The translations under genes and the position numbers were made by a program. From Spirochaetaceae bacterium (GTDB taxonomy: Bacteria > Spirochaetota > Spirochaetia > Treponematales > Breznakiellaceae), in contig JAITGJ010000264.1 in the NCBI GenBank assembly GCA_031280705.1, positions 1-14,306 of the forward strand: a stretch of DNA of 14,306 nt, read 5' to 3'. Positions within the stretch are counted from its first letter, which is position 1, and every line of letters begins with the position of its first letter. Shown one piece after another: positions 1 through 7,895 of the stretch. The notes under the pieces were generated by a model. It did no database searches and was not told the origin of the DNA. It worked only from the letters and a program-made list of their open reading frames with translations.

Positions 1-42
1 ACGCATAACCCGATTCTAGCGCGTCCACCCCCACTGCTCAAC

Positions 43-79
43 CCAAGCTCAAGCCGCTACGCGGCTTGAGCAGTTGACA
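43..79 (+). repeat. Hairpin element ending in TTGACA, copy 1
   Basis: A perfect 10-bp stem (CTCAAGCCGC at 48-57, GCGGCTTGAG at 61-70) with a 3-base loop. It begins with CCAAGCTCAAGCC (43-55) and ends with TTGAGCAGTTGACA (66-79). The same 13-base start and a 13/14 match to the end recur at 11160-11212, before cbiB, with a different middle. CTGCTCAA at 34-41 can also pair with TTGAGCAG at 66-73, giving a competing fold. The repeat is seen directly; its function is unknown. Confidence 0.7.
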
Positions 80-103
80 GAGCGTTTCGTCCCATAGTAA
101 ACT
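74..103 (+). promoter_or_regulatory. Candidate sigma-70 promoter for rny
   Basis: A consensus -35 box TTGACA at 74-79 is followed after 18 bases by TAAACT at 98-103, which matches 4 of 6 positions of the -10 consensus. The -35 box is the tail of the hairpin element at 43-79. Start of transcription would fall near 110, giving a leader of about 35 bases. The -10 box is weak, so this is a tentative call. Confidence 0.35.
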
Positions 104-145
104 GAATTGTTTAATAGATAAAACTCATCGGTAAGGGGTTAAGTA

Positions 146-1675
146 ATGGACTGGATTGTTTTGATAATCCTTCCTCTTGCCGGGTTACTCTTTGGCTGGA
201 CAATAAGATGGCTGTATGCCAGATACCAACTTACGGCGTCGGAACAAAGGGCCGCGCGCGTTAAACAGGATGCGATAAAGGAAGCTGAAGCCAGAAAGAA
301 GGAGATACTTCTTGAGGCAAAAGAACAGGTTATCCGCGACAGGAACCAGCAGGAGAGGGAGACTCGGGAACGCAGGGCCGAACTGCAACGCTATGAACGG
401 CGTGTTGTGCAGAAGGAAGAGGCGATAGACAAGAAAACCGCCCAAATTGAAAAGGCGGAACAGATGCTTGCGGACCGGGAGCGCGGTCTCCAGTCCCGGT
501 ATGAAGTTCTGGGCAAGGAGGAGGAGCGGTACCGGTCCGAGCTTGAGCGGATTTCCGGCCTCAGTGTGGCGGAGGCGAAGGCCCTCCTCATACGGAACCT
601 GGAAGAGGAAGCCCGCCATGACGCGCAGGCATTGATCAACAAAATCGAGCAGGACGCGAATCTCGCCGGGGAAAAGAAGGCCCGTGATATTCTGGTTACG
701 ACGATTCAGCGGGTCGCCACGGAAGTTACCGGCGAAACGACCATCACCTCCGTAACCCTCCCCAATGATGAAATGAAGGGGCGGATCATCGGGCGGGAAG
801 GGCGGAATATCCGCACCCTTGAGACGATCACCGGGGTGGACATCATCATCGACGACACGCCGGAGGCGGTGGTTATTTCCTGCTTTGACCCGGTACGGCG
901 GGAAATCGCCAAAATCGCCCTGGAGCGGCTTATCACCGACGGGCGGATTCATCCCGCCCGCATCGAAGAGATTGTCGCGCGGGTCAGCCGGGACATCAGC
1001 CAGCGGATTTTTGAGGAGGGCGAAAAGGTCCTCTTCGATCTGGGGATTCACAATATCAACCAGGAAGCGATCCGGGCGCTGGGGCGGCTTCATTTTCGCA
1101 CAAGTTACGGCCAGAACGTGCTTCAGCATTCGCGGGAGGTGGCCATTATCGCGGGGGTGCTGGCGTCCGAGGTGGGGGCCAACCGCGAACTTGCCAAACG
1201 CGCCGCGCTTCTGCACGATATCGGCAAGGGCGCGGAGACCGATTCGGACCTGAACCACGCGGAAATCGGCATGGACATGGCCCGGAAGATGGGGGAGGAC
1301 GCGCGGGTTATCAACGCCATCGGGAGCCACCACAACGATATTGATCCCACCTGCGTGGAATCCGTGCTGGTCCAGATAGCCGACGCCATTTCCGCGGCCC
1401 GGCCCGGCGCGCGGAAAGAAACGCTGGATAATTATGTAAAACGCCTGGAAAATCTGGAAAATATCGCCGAAGGTTTTACCGGGGTGGACCGGGCCTTCGC
1501 TATTCAGGCGGGGCGGGAACTCCGCGTTCTGGTAAACAACGAGTCGGTCAATGACGCGCAGTCCGGCCCTCTCGCCCGCGAGATCGCCAAAAAAATAGAG
1601 GACGATCTCCGCTATCCGGGCCGCATCAAAATAACGCTTATCCGGGAAACGCGCATCGTGGAGTATGCCCGGTAG
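146..1675 (+). CDS. rny: Ribonuclease Y
   Basis: Membrane-anchored endoribonuclease that starts mRNA decay. The 509-residue length is usual for the family and all its parts are present in order: one N-terminal membrane helix (about residues 4-23), a long charged coiled coil (about 30-150), a KH RNA-binding domain with the signature GRIIGREGRN at 212-221, and an HD phosphohydrolase domain (about 325-418). In the HD domain the metal ligands are visible as H328, the H357-D358 pair in HDIGK, and H395-H396 in GSHHND. The start is set by AAGGGG at 133-138, seven bases before the ATG. A hairpin and possible promoter lie upstream, and the next gene follows after 15 bases, so it probably heads an operon. 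No defects seen. Confidence 0.97.
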   Translation: MDWIVLIILPLAGLLFGWTIRWLYARYQLTASEQRAARVKQDAIKEAEARKKEILLEAKEQVIRDRNQQERETRERRAELQRYERRVVQKEEAIDKKTAQIEKAEQMLADRERGLQSRYEVLGKEEERYRSELERISGLSVAEAKALLIRNLEEEARHDAQALINKIEQDANLAGEKKARDILVTTIQRVATEVTGETTITSVTLPNDEMKGRIIGREGRNIRTLETITGVDIIIDDTPEAVVISCFDPVRREIAKIALERLITDGRIHPARIEEIVARVSRDISQRIFEEGEKVLFDLGIHNINQEAIRALGRLHFRTSYGQNVLQHSREVAIIAGVLASEVGANRELAKRAALLHDIGKGAETDSDLNHAEIGMDMARKMGEDARVINAIGSHHNDIDPTCVESVLVQIADAISAARPGARKETLDNYVKRLENLENIAEGFTGVDRAFAIQAGRELRVLVNNESVNDAQSGPLAREIAKKIEDDLRYPGRIKITLIRETRIVEYAR

Positions 1676-1690
1676 GGAGGTTTTGTTCTC

Positions 1691-2914
1691 ATGGTAAAAA
1701 GCCCTTCGCTCCGCCCCGGCCGGTTCCTCCGGCTGGGGTGTTTTGTATTTGCCGCGCTGGTTTTCGGAAGCTGCCCGCTCATGCTCCCCTCAGGCGGGGT
1801 GGAAATTGTCGCATCGCCGGAGTTGTACCTGCCCATAGAACTGCCCGCGGATTTTAAGATCGATTTTGATCTGGGCCGGCTCGCCGCGATCTCGTCCGGC
1901 GACCTGTCCGGCGACTTTGCGGTGTACGACTATCCCGGCGGCTATCCGGATACGGTCGCCTTTATCGCCGTAAAAAAACTGTTTGAGGAGGATTTACGCG
2001 ATGAACTCAATGCCGCCCTGAACAGCCTGCCGCCGTATTTTCCGCCATCGTTGATTGACCGTCAGCCGGTTCCTTTGTATGTTCCCAATACCGGTTCCCA
2101 AAACCTTGACGTCTCCAGCCTGATGGCCCCGCTTGACGGGTATCCGCTTGATTTCCGCACCGTAAACGTCTATTTATTCGTTGACGGGCCGCCCGCCCTG
2201 TTTGCCGGTAATGCCGTTACGGTAACAACGCTTACGGCGAACGGCACTTCGCTCCTTACCGGTCAGCCGGTGGGGCGCGTCCCGCTCCCGGCCCTGCCCG
2301 CGTCCGGCGCGCCCCTTGAAAAGCCGCTGCGGCCCGCGCCCGCGCCTGTTTCACTTGCCGCCGTATTTAACGCCCGGCCCAGCGCGGTAGCGCTCTCCTA
2401 CGATATAGCTATTAACGGGAGCCTCAGCATCGGCGATTTACGGAGAAACCCGGCCGTCAGCGCGTACCTGGTGCTGGAAATGCCCCTCGAATTTGTGATT
2501 ACGAGTGATTTTCCCATCCCGGTCAACGCAAGCCCGCCTGAAACAAAAATCAGCATTTCAGACGGCGTTTTTGCCGATGCCGGCGCGGATGAAATTATCA
2601 GGCGCCTTGAGCACCTTACCCTGGAAACCGCCATAAAAAACAACCTCGGCCTTGCCGGTTTTGTGGCGGTCAATACCGGCGATTACGGGCCGGGCGCGGC
2701 GCCGCTGGGCCGGATCAACCTGGACGGCGCGTCCACCGTGCGGTTTACAAAGACAACGATAGAGGATAACCGGCCGTTCCCGCTCTGGGCGGAAATTGTG
2801 CTTGAAGCGGGGCAGTTCATCAATATCAAGCGCCAGAACGATCCGGCCCACACAAGCCCGGTTGAAATGAGCCTTGCCGTGCGGGTAAAGACATCCCTCC
2901 ACGAGCGTTTTTAG
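1691..2914 (+). CDS. Predicted lipoprotein of unknown function
   Basis: A 407-residue protein I do not recognise. The N-terminus has a basic stretch (K3, R8, R11, R14), a hydrophobic core and a relaxed lipobox FGSC with the cysteine at residue 28, of the kind tolerated in spirochaetes; export and lipid attachment are therefore inferred. The mature part is rich in beta-strand-like segments and Pro/Ala-rich linkers (for example around residues 200-225) with no catalytic motif I can name. GGGAGG at 1675-1680 lies ten bases before the ATG and overlaps the rny stop codon. It sits between rny and an OMP-like gene with only 8 bases to the latter, so co-transcription is likely. A structural or surface role in the envelope would fit, but is only a guess. 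Confidence 0.8.
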   Translation: MVKSPSLRPGRFLRLGCFVFAALVFGSCPLMLPSGGVEIVASPELYLPIELPADFKIDFDLGRLAAISSGDLSGDFAVYDYPGGYPDTVAFIAVKKLFEEDLRDELNAALNSLPPYFPPSLIDRQPVPLYVPNTGSQNLDVSSLMAPLDGYPLDFRTVNVYLFVDGPPALFAGNAVTVTTLTANGTSLLTGQPVGRVPLPALPASGAPLEKPLRPAPAPVSLAAVFNARPSAVALSYDIAINGSLSIGDLRRNPAVSAYLVLEMPLEFVITSDFPIPVNASPPETKISISDGVFADAGADEIIRRLEHLTLETAIKNNLGLAGFVAVNTGDYGPGAAPLGRINLDGASTVRFTKTTIEDNRPFPLWAEIVLEAGQFINIKRQNDPAHTSPVEMSLAVRVKTSLHERF

Positions 2915-2922
2915 AGGGGCGC

Positions 2923-4356
2923 ATGAAGCAAACCGTGTTCGTAAAAATCACGCTGGTTGTGGGGTTGGCCTGCTTTCCGGCGCTCTGGGGGAGCGGCCGC
3001 GCCGCCCTTGCCGCGCAGGAACTGCCGTCGCCAGAAGCTGGCGTGCCAGAAGCTGGCGTGCCGGAAACCGGCGCGCCGGAAGCCGCCGCACCGGAGGACG
3101 CCGCTCTGGAGCCGCCCCGCGCGGAATACCGGGAAGCCGCCGTTCCGGCGTTTATCGATACGGCGTTCGCCGATACGGCGCTCACCGTTCCGGCGGGCAC
3201 GGAATACGCCGGGATGACCCGTCTCGCGCGGGGGCCGCACCGTACCGTGGAAGCCGGTTTTGACCTGGGCCTTTTTGCGGCGAACAATGTTGCCGCCCTG
3301 GGGGATATTTTCAACATCCGGCGCACCATCACGCTTAATTTTAACAAGATCTCCGTGCGCGCCCTTTCGCTGGGAGCCGGGGCGGACGCGGAGGTATTTT
3401 TCAACCTCGCCATTGGCAAAGCCAATGGCGACGCTATTGGACAGGCCCCCGGCGGGCTCCGGTTCGGGTTTTTCGCGGAGGCGGAAGCGTCCGGCTATGC
3501 CTGGGCGTCCAAAGACCTGATCCGCTTCCTTAAAGAGGGAAACAGCACGCCTGACGTCAACGGTACGGGCCGGGCCGGGATGAGCGCCTTTGCCGCGGCG
3601 GGCCTTACCGCCTCCTTCCCGGTAAAGCGCTTGATGATTACCGCGCGGCCCGCGGTCTACGTGCCGCTCATCTACGCCGTGCCGCGCTCCGTCCGCTACA
3701 ACGCCGTTATCGGGATGGACTTAAGCCTGGACGCGGATGTTGTCATGGACCTCTATTCCGCCTGGCCCATACAAGACGGCTCCATGGTTCCCGAAGGTTC
3801 GCTGCCGCTGGGCGCCGATTTGTCGCTTGCCGCGGTGTATCCCCTGCTTCCCCGGCTGGACCTGGGCGTTACGCTCGGCCACATTCCCCTGTTCCCGGCG
3901 GCGCTCCATCACCGTTCGCGCTTTGAAGCGCACTACCGCTACGACTTGCAGAACGGCCTTGACGCGGACGACCCGGTAACGGCGCCGGAGCCGGACGGCG
4001 ATTTTCTGGCGTTCCGGCCGCTGCGCGTGCAATTCTTTGCCGAGTATCTTCCCGTTGCGGAAATCGATCTGTTTGTAATCCGGCCGGCGATCGGGTTTTC
4101 GCTTCTGACCGTGTACGGGTACGGGGAATTCTGCTTTAACGCGGAGCTTGAAGGGCAGGTAAACATTTTGAAGGGATTTTCGATGAAACTTTCTACCGCG
4201 CTCCGCGAGCGGATTTACCGGCAGAGCCTTTCCTTCATGATAAACACGCGGGTTTTTGAGCTTCATCTTCGCCTTTCACTACAGGGGACGGACTTTGCAA
4301 GCAGTTTCAGCGCGCGGGGCGTGGGCGTTTCCGTGGGCATGCGCTTCGGTTATTAG
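2923..4356 (+). CDS. Predicted outer-membrane beta-barrel protein
   Basis: A 477-residue exported protein of no family I can name. The signal peptide ends in ALAA before Q32 (signal peptidase I type). It is followed by a short low-complexity segment, residues 37-61, built of five PE-containing pentapeptides, and then by a long body of alternating hydrophobic and polar residues typical of a membrane barrel (for example LDLGVTLGHI, VQFFAEYLP). The last strand, VGVSVGMRFGY, ends in an aromatic residue, as BAM-assembled outer-membrane proteins usually do. The ribosome site AGAGGGG at 2913-2919 overlaps the upstream stop codon, indicating coupling to the lipoprotein gene 8 bases upstream. The outer-membrane location is inferred from sequence character; the substrate or partner is unknown. 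Confidence 0.75.
   Translation: MKQTVFVKITLVVGLACFPALWGSGRAALAAQELPSPEAGVPEAGVPETGAPEAAAPEDAALEPPRAEYREAAVPAFIDTAFADTALTVPAGTEYAGMTRLARGPHRTVEAGFDLGLFAANNVAALGDIFNIRRTITLNFNKISVRALSLGAGADAEVFFNLAIGKANGDAIGQAPGGLRFGFFAEAEASGYAWASKDLIRFLKEGNSTPDVNGTGRAGMSAFAAAGLTASFPVKRLMITARPAVYVPLIYAVPRSVRYNAVIGMDLSLDADVVMDLYSAWPIQDGSMVPEGSLPLGADLSLAAVYPLLPRLDLGVTLGHIPLFPAALHHRSRFEAHYRYDLQNGLDADDPVTAPEPDGDFLAFRPLRVQFFAEYLPVAEIDLFVIRPAIGFSLLTVYGYGEFCFNAELEGQVNILKGFSMKLSTALRERIYRQSLSFMINTRVFELHLRLSLQGTDFASSFSARGVGVSVGMRFGY
3031..3105 (+). repeat. In-frame 15-bp tandem repeat
   Basis: Five 15-bp units inside the OMP gene. The first two, CCAGAAGCTGGCGTG, are identical (3031-3045 and 3046-3060) and the next three are diverged (CCGGAAACCGGCGCG, then two looser copies). 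Each codes for a pentapeptide such as PEAGV just after the signal peptide. Unit gain or loss would keep the frame and only change linker length. Confidence 0.85.
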
Positions 4357-4380
4357 GGCTGTTGCGCCGTGGCCGCGTGA

Positions 4381-4439
4381 GGGGCCGCGCCGGTTGGGGA
4401 AAAAATCCCTCGCGGCGCCCCTGGTAAACCGGTTTTTTT
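4381..4439 (+). terminator. Possible intrinsic terminator after the first OMP gene
   Basis: GGGGCCGCG at 4381-4389 can pair with CGCGGCGCCCC at 4411-4421 (one bulge), with GGGA/TCCC continuing inside. A short CTGG-TAAA-CCGG hairpin (4421-4432) follows and runs straight into seven T (4433-4439). Together they look like a stop for the rny operon, though the hairpin nearest the T run is short and contains a wobble pair. Confidence 0.4.
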
Positions 4440-4471
4440 GACATTTCGTTCAAAAACAACGCCGGACCTAC

Positions 4472-4500
4472 TTCCCCAAGGTGAAGTTGTCGATTATACT
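4472..4500 (+). promoter_or_regulatory. Candidate promoter for the poly-G OMP gene
   Basis: TATACT at 4495-4500 matches 5 of 6 bases of a -10 box. A weak -35 (TTCCCC, 4472-4477) lies 17 bases upstream. It is in the 227-base gap between the two OMP genes, after the possible terminator and about 85 bases before the proposed ATG. A consensus TTGACA at 4438-4443 has no -10 box at the right distance. Confidence 0.35.
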
Positions 4501-4583
4501 ATGAGATAATCCGTTCCCTTACGCATTAACGCGGGGAGGATCACAAAAACAGGAACGTATTGGTAGATATTGAGGAGGATTCC

Positions 4584-6178
4584 ATGAAAACAAATATGAC
4601 TGGGGGGGGGGGGCAATAATATGCGGCCTGTGCCTGGCGGCGCTGATCACCCTGCCGCTGAGCGCCCAGACCACGGACAACGTTTATTTCGATGGCAAGC
4701 TGCCCACGGTTTTGGATCACGCGATCAGCCCGGCCACGCTTCCAACGCCGCTTCCGGTGTACGCGCCCCGGTCGGGGACCAACAAGGCCACGGTGGGCGC
4801 GATCACGTCAGACGCGGATAATTTTATGTCCGCCCTGGAATTTAGCCGTCTCAACCTGACCAGCAGTTTTGCCTTCGCGGGTATTGACGAGTGGGGCCTT
4901 AACGTGGGGTACGGCGGCAAATTCGGCGGCCTGTACCTGGGCGTTTCCTACGGCGGGAGCCTTATCGACGAACTGTACCGGCGGCTTACCAACCAGCAGG
5001 TAAACGCCCTGTACAAAAAAGACACGGTTACTACTACCGGCACCCCGGCAATCACCGCCACGGATTCTGAAGTGGTGGACGGACAGGAAATCCGCCTGCT
5101 GGGGCAAAACGTTACCACCAATACGCTCCAGGTCCTTGTCGGGGCCGGTCCCTTTGGCTTAAAGATCGGTTTTGCCCTGTACCTTGACAGTTACGAGGCG
5201 GACAAGCGCAGTATTTTTGAATCGAGCCTTAAGCCGCTCATGGAAATGGGCTTTAACTTCCGCGCGGGCCCGGTGGGCATCAAATTTGCCGTGCGGGGCG
5301 CTTTCGACATTCATCAGTACAACACGCAGTCCCTTTCGACCTTTAGCTATATTGATACCGCCAATTTCGGCAACAGCAAAACGGGCGATCAGTATGTGGA
5401 ACGGCGGCTTGACTATACCGAGCCTTCCGGGGGCATAACGCTGGGCTTTGATTTTGGCAACGGAACCACCACCCGCGCGGAATTCGACATTATCGCGGAC
5501 GGCGGCCTTCGCATGTACAAAAATAACGATGAAGACGGCGTTACCGGCGCGTGGGGTCTCCGTGATGGGACTAGTACAACGGGACCGTTCTTCCCCCCGG
5601 AGACGGGCACTAACACTTATACTCCTGTCCAAACCCTCCAATATTGGGGCATTACGGCCTCTGATGTATTTGATCTCCGCCTGGTGGCAAACCCCACCTT
5701 TATTTACAGCGCGGACCTTAACGAACAGTTTTCCATGGGCGTCAAGTTCAATGTGGGCGGCGGGTACAATATGCTCACCGTGGAGCAGGAACTTCTTGAA
5801 AGCCAGGGTTCTGACTCCATCACGAGTTATTCCGGTTCCAGCACAACGCTTGCCATTACGCCGGAACTGGGCGCGGGCGTCAGTTTCCGCCTGCTTCCTA
5901 ACCGCTTTGCCGTACACGCGGGGTTTGGGGTACAGCTTTTTTCGTACCGGGAAACCAAAACAGAAATAGAGCGGACGCTTACCGGTTCACTGTTTACAAC
6001 TCCGGGTACGGAAACCAGCACCGTTACGGCGCGGATTATGGGGCTTCCCAACGCGCGCTTTGCGGCGGGCTTTACGCTTAACTTTACCGCCGCCGCGGCC
6101 ATGGACCTGCTCGCCGTTTCCAAGAACCTCAATATCGACGAGACCAAATTGACGGTGCTCTTTACCATCAAGCGGTAA
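4584..6178 (+). CDS. Phase-variable outer-membrane protein (OFF as written)
   Basis: Exported, beta-strand-rich protein of about 530 residues, family not recognised. The ATG at 4584 has an excellent ribosome site, GAGGAGG at 4572-4578. Reading from it gives MKTNMT, then a run of 12 G (4602-4613), then Gln and a stop at 4617-4619. One base added or two removed in the run joins this start to the long frame, which continues AIICGLCLAALITLPLSAQ: a complete signal peptide with an LSA-Q cleavage site. The frame then stays open to the TAA at 6176-6178. The first in-frame ATG, at 4712, lies after the signal peptide and has no ribosome site, so it is not a credible start. The body resembles a porin-like barrel, with repeated FDFGNG/GVKFNVGGGYN-type strands. 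The LysM lipoprotein gene follows after 21 bases. Phase variation is inferred; a homopolymer sequencing error is the main alternative. Confidence 0.8.
4602..4613 (+). repeat. Poly-G tract, 12 G, in the signal-peptide coding region
   Basis: Twelve consecutive G between ATGACT and CAATAA. The frame linking the ATG at 4584 to the downstream OMP needs a tract of 10 or 13 G (length 1 mod 3); with 12 the protein ends after 11 codons. Slipped-strand change in such tracts is an established ON/OFF mechanism, and variable poly-G tracts are known near surface-protein genes of Treponema pallidum. Confidence 0.9.
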
Positions 6179-6199
6179 CGGATGCGGTACGGAGGCGGC

Positions 6200-7855
6200 A
6201 TGAAGAAACGGGGACTGATTCGGGTACTGGTTATCCTGTGCCGTTTGGCGGTTATTTTACTGCCCGGCTGTGCCAGCGTCCAGGAATACTGGCGCTACCC
6301 TTATGACGAAGCGACGGCGGCTGAAGTTGCCGCCGCCGAAGCCGCCCGCGCGGAAGAAGCCGCCCGTGAAGAGGCCGCGCGTCAGGCGGAGGCCGAAGAG
6401 ACCGCCCGCCGTCAGGCGGAGGCCGAGGAAGCGGCCCGCCGCGCGGCGGAAGAAGAGAGCCGCCGGGAAGCGGAGCGGGAGGCGGCGCGCCGCGCCGAAG
6501 CTGAAGAAGCCTCCCGCCGCCAGGCTGAGGCCGAAGAAGCGGCCCGGCGCGAACAGGAGGCGGAAGCGCGCCGTGTGGCGGAAGCCGAAGAAGCGCGCCG
6601 CCGCGCCGAAGCCGAGGAGGCCGCGCGCCGTCAGGCCGAAGCCGAAGAAGCCGCCCGCCGCGAAGCGGCGGCCCGGCAGGCGGCCGCCCAGGAACAACAG
6701 CGGCAAGCGCAGGTTCAGCAACAGCAGGCCCAGCAACAGTCCGCGCAAACGGCGCAGGCCCAGCAGCAGAACCGCCAGCAGCCACAGCCCGCACAGCAAC
6801 AGCCCGCGCAACAACAGCAGGCCCAGCAGCAGAACCGCCAGCAGCAACAACCCGCGCAGCAACAACAGGCTCAACAGCAAAACCGCCAGCAGCAACAACC
6901 CGCACAGCAACAGCAGGCCCAGCAGCAGAACCGCCAGCAGCAACAGCCCGCGCAAACGGCGCAGACCCAGCAGCAGAACCGCCAGCAACAGCCCGCGCAA
7001 ACGGCGCAGGCCCAGCAGCAACAACCCGCGCAGGTACAACAACAGCAGGCAAACCGCCAGCAAATACAGCCCAATCAGCCGGAGGCCCAGCCGCGCCAAC
7101 AGCAACAGCAGCCGGCCCAAACCGCGCAAGCCCGGCAACAACCGGCAACGCCCCCGGCCCAGCGGCAACAGCCCGCGCAACAACCGGCAACGCCGCCGGC
7201 TCAACAGCAACAACCCGCGCCACAACCGGCAACGCCGCCCGCTCAACAGCAGCAGCCCGCACAACAACCGGCAACGCTCCCGGCCCAGCGGCAACAGCCC
7301 GCGCAACAGCAACCGGCAACGTCCCCGGCTCAACAGCAACAACCCGCGCAACAACCGGTAACGCCGCCGCAACCGGCGGCGCCTCCTCCGGCCCAACAAC
7401 AACCGGCAACGCCCCCAGCCCAGACCACGGGACAGGCGGCGCCGCCGCCTGCTTCCGGTACAACCTACACGGTACGCGCGGGCGATAGTCTCTGGTCCAT
7501 CGCCGGTAGTCCGGCTATATTTAATGACCCGTTCCTTTGGCCCAGCCTCTACGAGGTAAACCGCGAACGGTTTGTGGACCCCGCCAATCCCAACCTTATT
7601 GAAGTAGGGCAGACGTTCACGATTCCCTGGCGGCGCGTTACCGCAAACGCCAAATACTATCTCACGCGGCCCGGCGACAGTTTTACCAACATCGCCGCGC
7701 GGCCCGCCGTGTACAACGACCAGTACCAGTGGGAGCGGCTTTATAACGCGAACCGCGCGCGGCTTCCCAACCCCAATAATCCTCACCTGATGTATCCCGG
7801 AATGGTTATCGAGATTCCCAGCATCAGCGGGGAAGCGCGGGACGGTATATTCTGA
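6200..7855 (+). CDS. LysM-domain lipoprotein with coiled-coil and Gln/Pro-rich stalk
   Basis: A 551-residue predicted peptidoglycan-binding lipoprotein. The start at 6200 is chosen because GGAGG (6191-6195) sits just before it; an ATG at 6182 lacks one. A basic N-terminus (MKKRGLIR) and hydrophobic core lead to the lipobox LLPGC (C24). Next comes an Ala/Glu/Arg coiled coil (about residues 37-165) of AEAEEAARR-type heptads. It is followed by a very Gln-rich part with repeats such as QQQQPAQQQQAQQQNR, then about five 14-residue PATPPAQQQQPAQQ repeats. It ends in two LysM-like modules: YTVRAGDSLWSIAG onward (about 422-480) and YYLTRPGDSFTNIA onward (about 486-545), both with the VNR/ANR helix and a PNNP/NPN loop. 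No peptidase domain follows, so it probably bridges a membrane and the cell wall rather than cutting it. It lies 21 bases after the OMP gene. Confidence 0.9.
   Translation: MKKRGLIRVLVILCRLAVILLPGCASVQEYWRYPYDEATAAEVAAAEAARAEEAAREEAARQAEAEETARRQAEAEEAARRAAEEESRREAEREAARRAEAEEASRRQAEAEEAARREQEAEARRVAEAEEARRRAEAEEAARRQAEAEEAARREAAARQAAAQEQQRQAQVQQQQAQQQSAQTAQAQQQNRQQPQPAQQQPAQQQQAQQQNRQQQQPAQQQQAQQQNRQQQQPAQQQQAQQQNRQQQQPAQTAQTQQQNRQQQPAQTAQAQQQQPAQVQQQQANRQQIQPNQPEAQPRQQQQQPAQTAQARQQPATPPAQRQQPAQQPATPPAQQQQPAPQPATPPAQQQQPAQQPATLPAQRQQPAQQQPATSPAQQQQPAQQPVTPPQPAAPPPAQQQPATPPAQTTGQAAPPPASGTTYTVRAGDSLWSIAGSPAIFNDPFLWPSLYEVNRERFVDPANPNLIEVGQTFTIPWRRVTANAKYYLTRPGDSFTNIAARPAVYNDQYQWERLYNANRARLPNPNNPHLMYPGMVIEIPSISGEARDGIF
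6700..7440 (+). repeat. In-frame CAG/CAA-rich tandem repeats of the LysM lipoprotein
   Basis: Two repeat families. In the Gln-rich part the marker AACCGC (Asn-Arg) recurs at 6770, 6833, 6881, 6929 and 6977, giving a 48-bp period after one longer 63-bp interval. In the Pro-rich part CCGG(C/T)AACG recurs at 7142, 7184, 7226, 7268, 7313 and 7355, a 42-bp period with one 45-bp unit. All units are multiples of three, so copy-number change would alter stalk length without a frameshift. Confidence 0.85.
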
Positions 7856-7895
7856 AAGCCGCGCATTTTTGCGGGACGGCGTTCCGGGCGGCGGC

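Noticed and set aside
185..1333. 382-codon minus-strand open frame opposite rny
   Set aside because: rny on the plus strand has complete KH and HD domains; the reverse frame has no ribosome site or recognisable motif.
4438..4466. TTGACA at 4438-4443 as the promoter of the second OMP
   Set aside because: The bases 16-18 after it (around GCCGGA) do not resemble a -10 box; TATACT further on is a better candidate.
4712..6178. Taking ATG 4712 as the true start of the second OMP
   Set aside because: It has no ribosome site and would remove the signal peptide, which is clearly encoded in the same frame just upstream, linked through the G run to the well-placed ATG at 4584.
6700..7440. CRISPR-like array
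   Set aside because: The periodic units are in-frame Gln/Pro codons of a continuous protein with no unique spacers between constant repeats.
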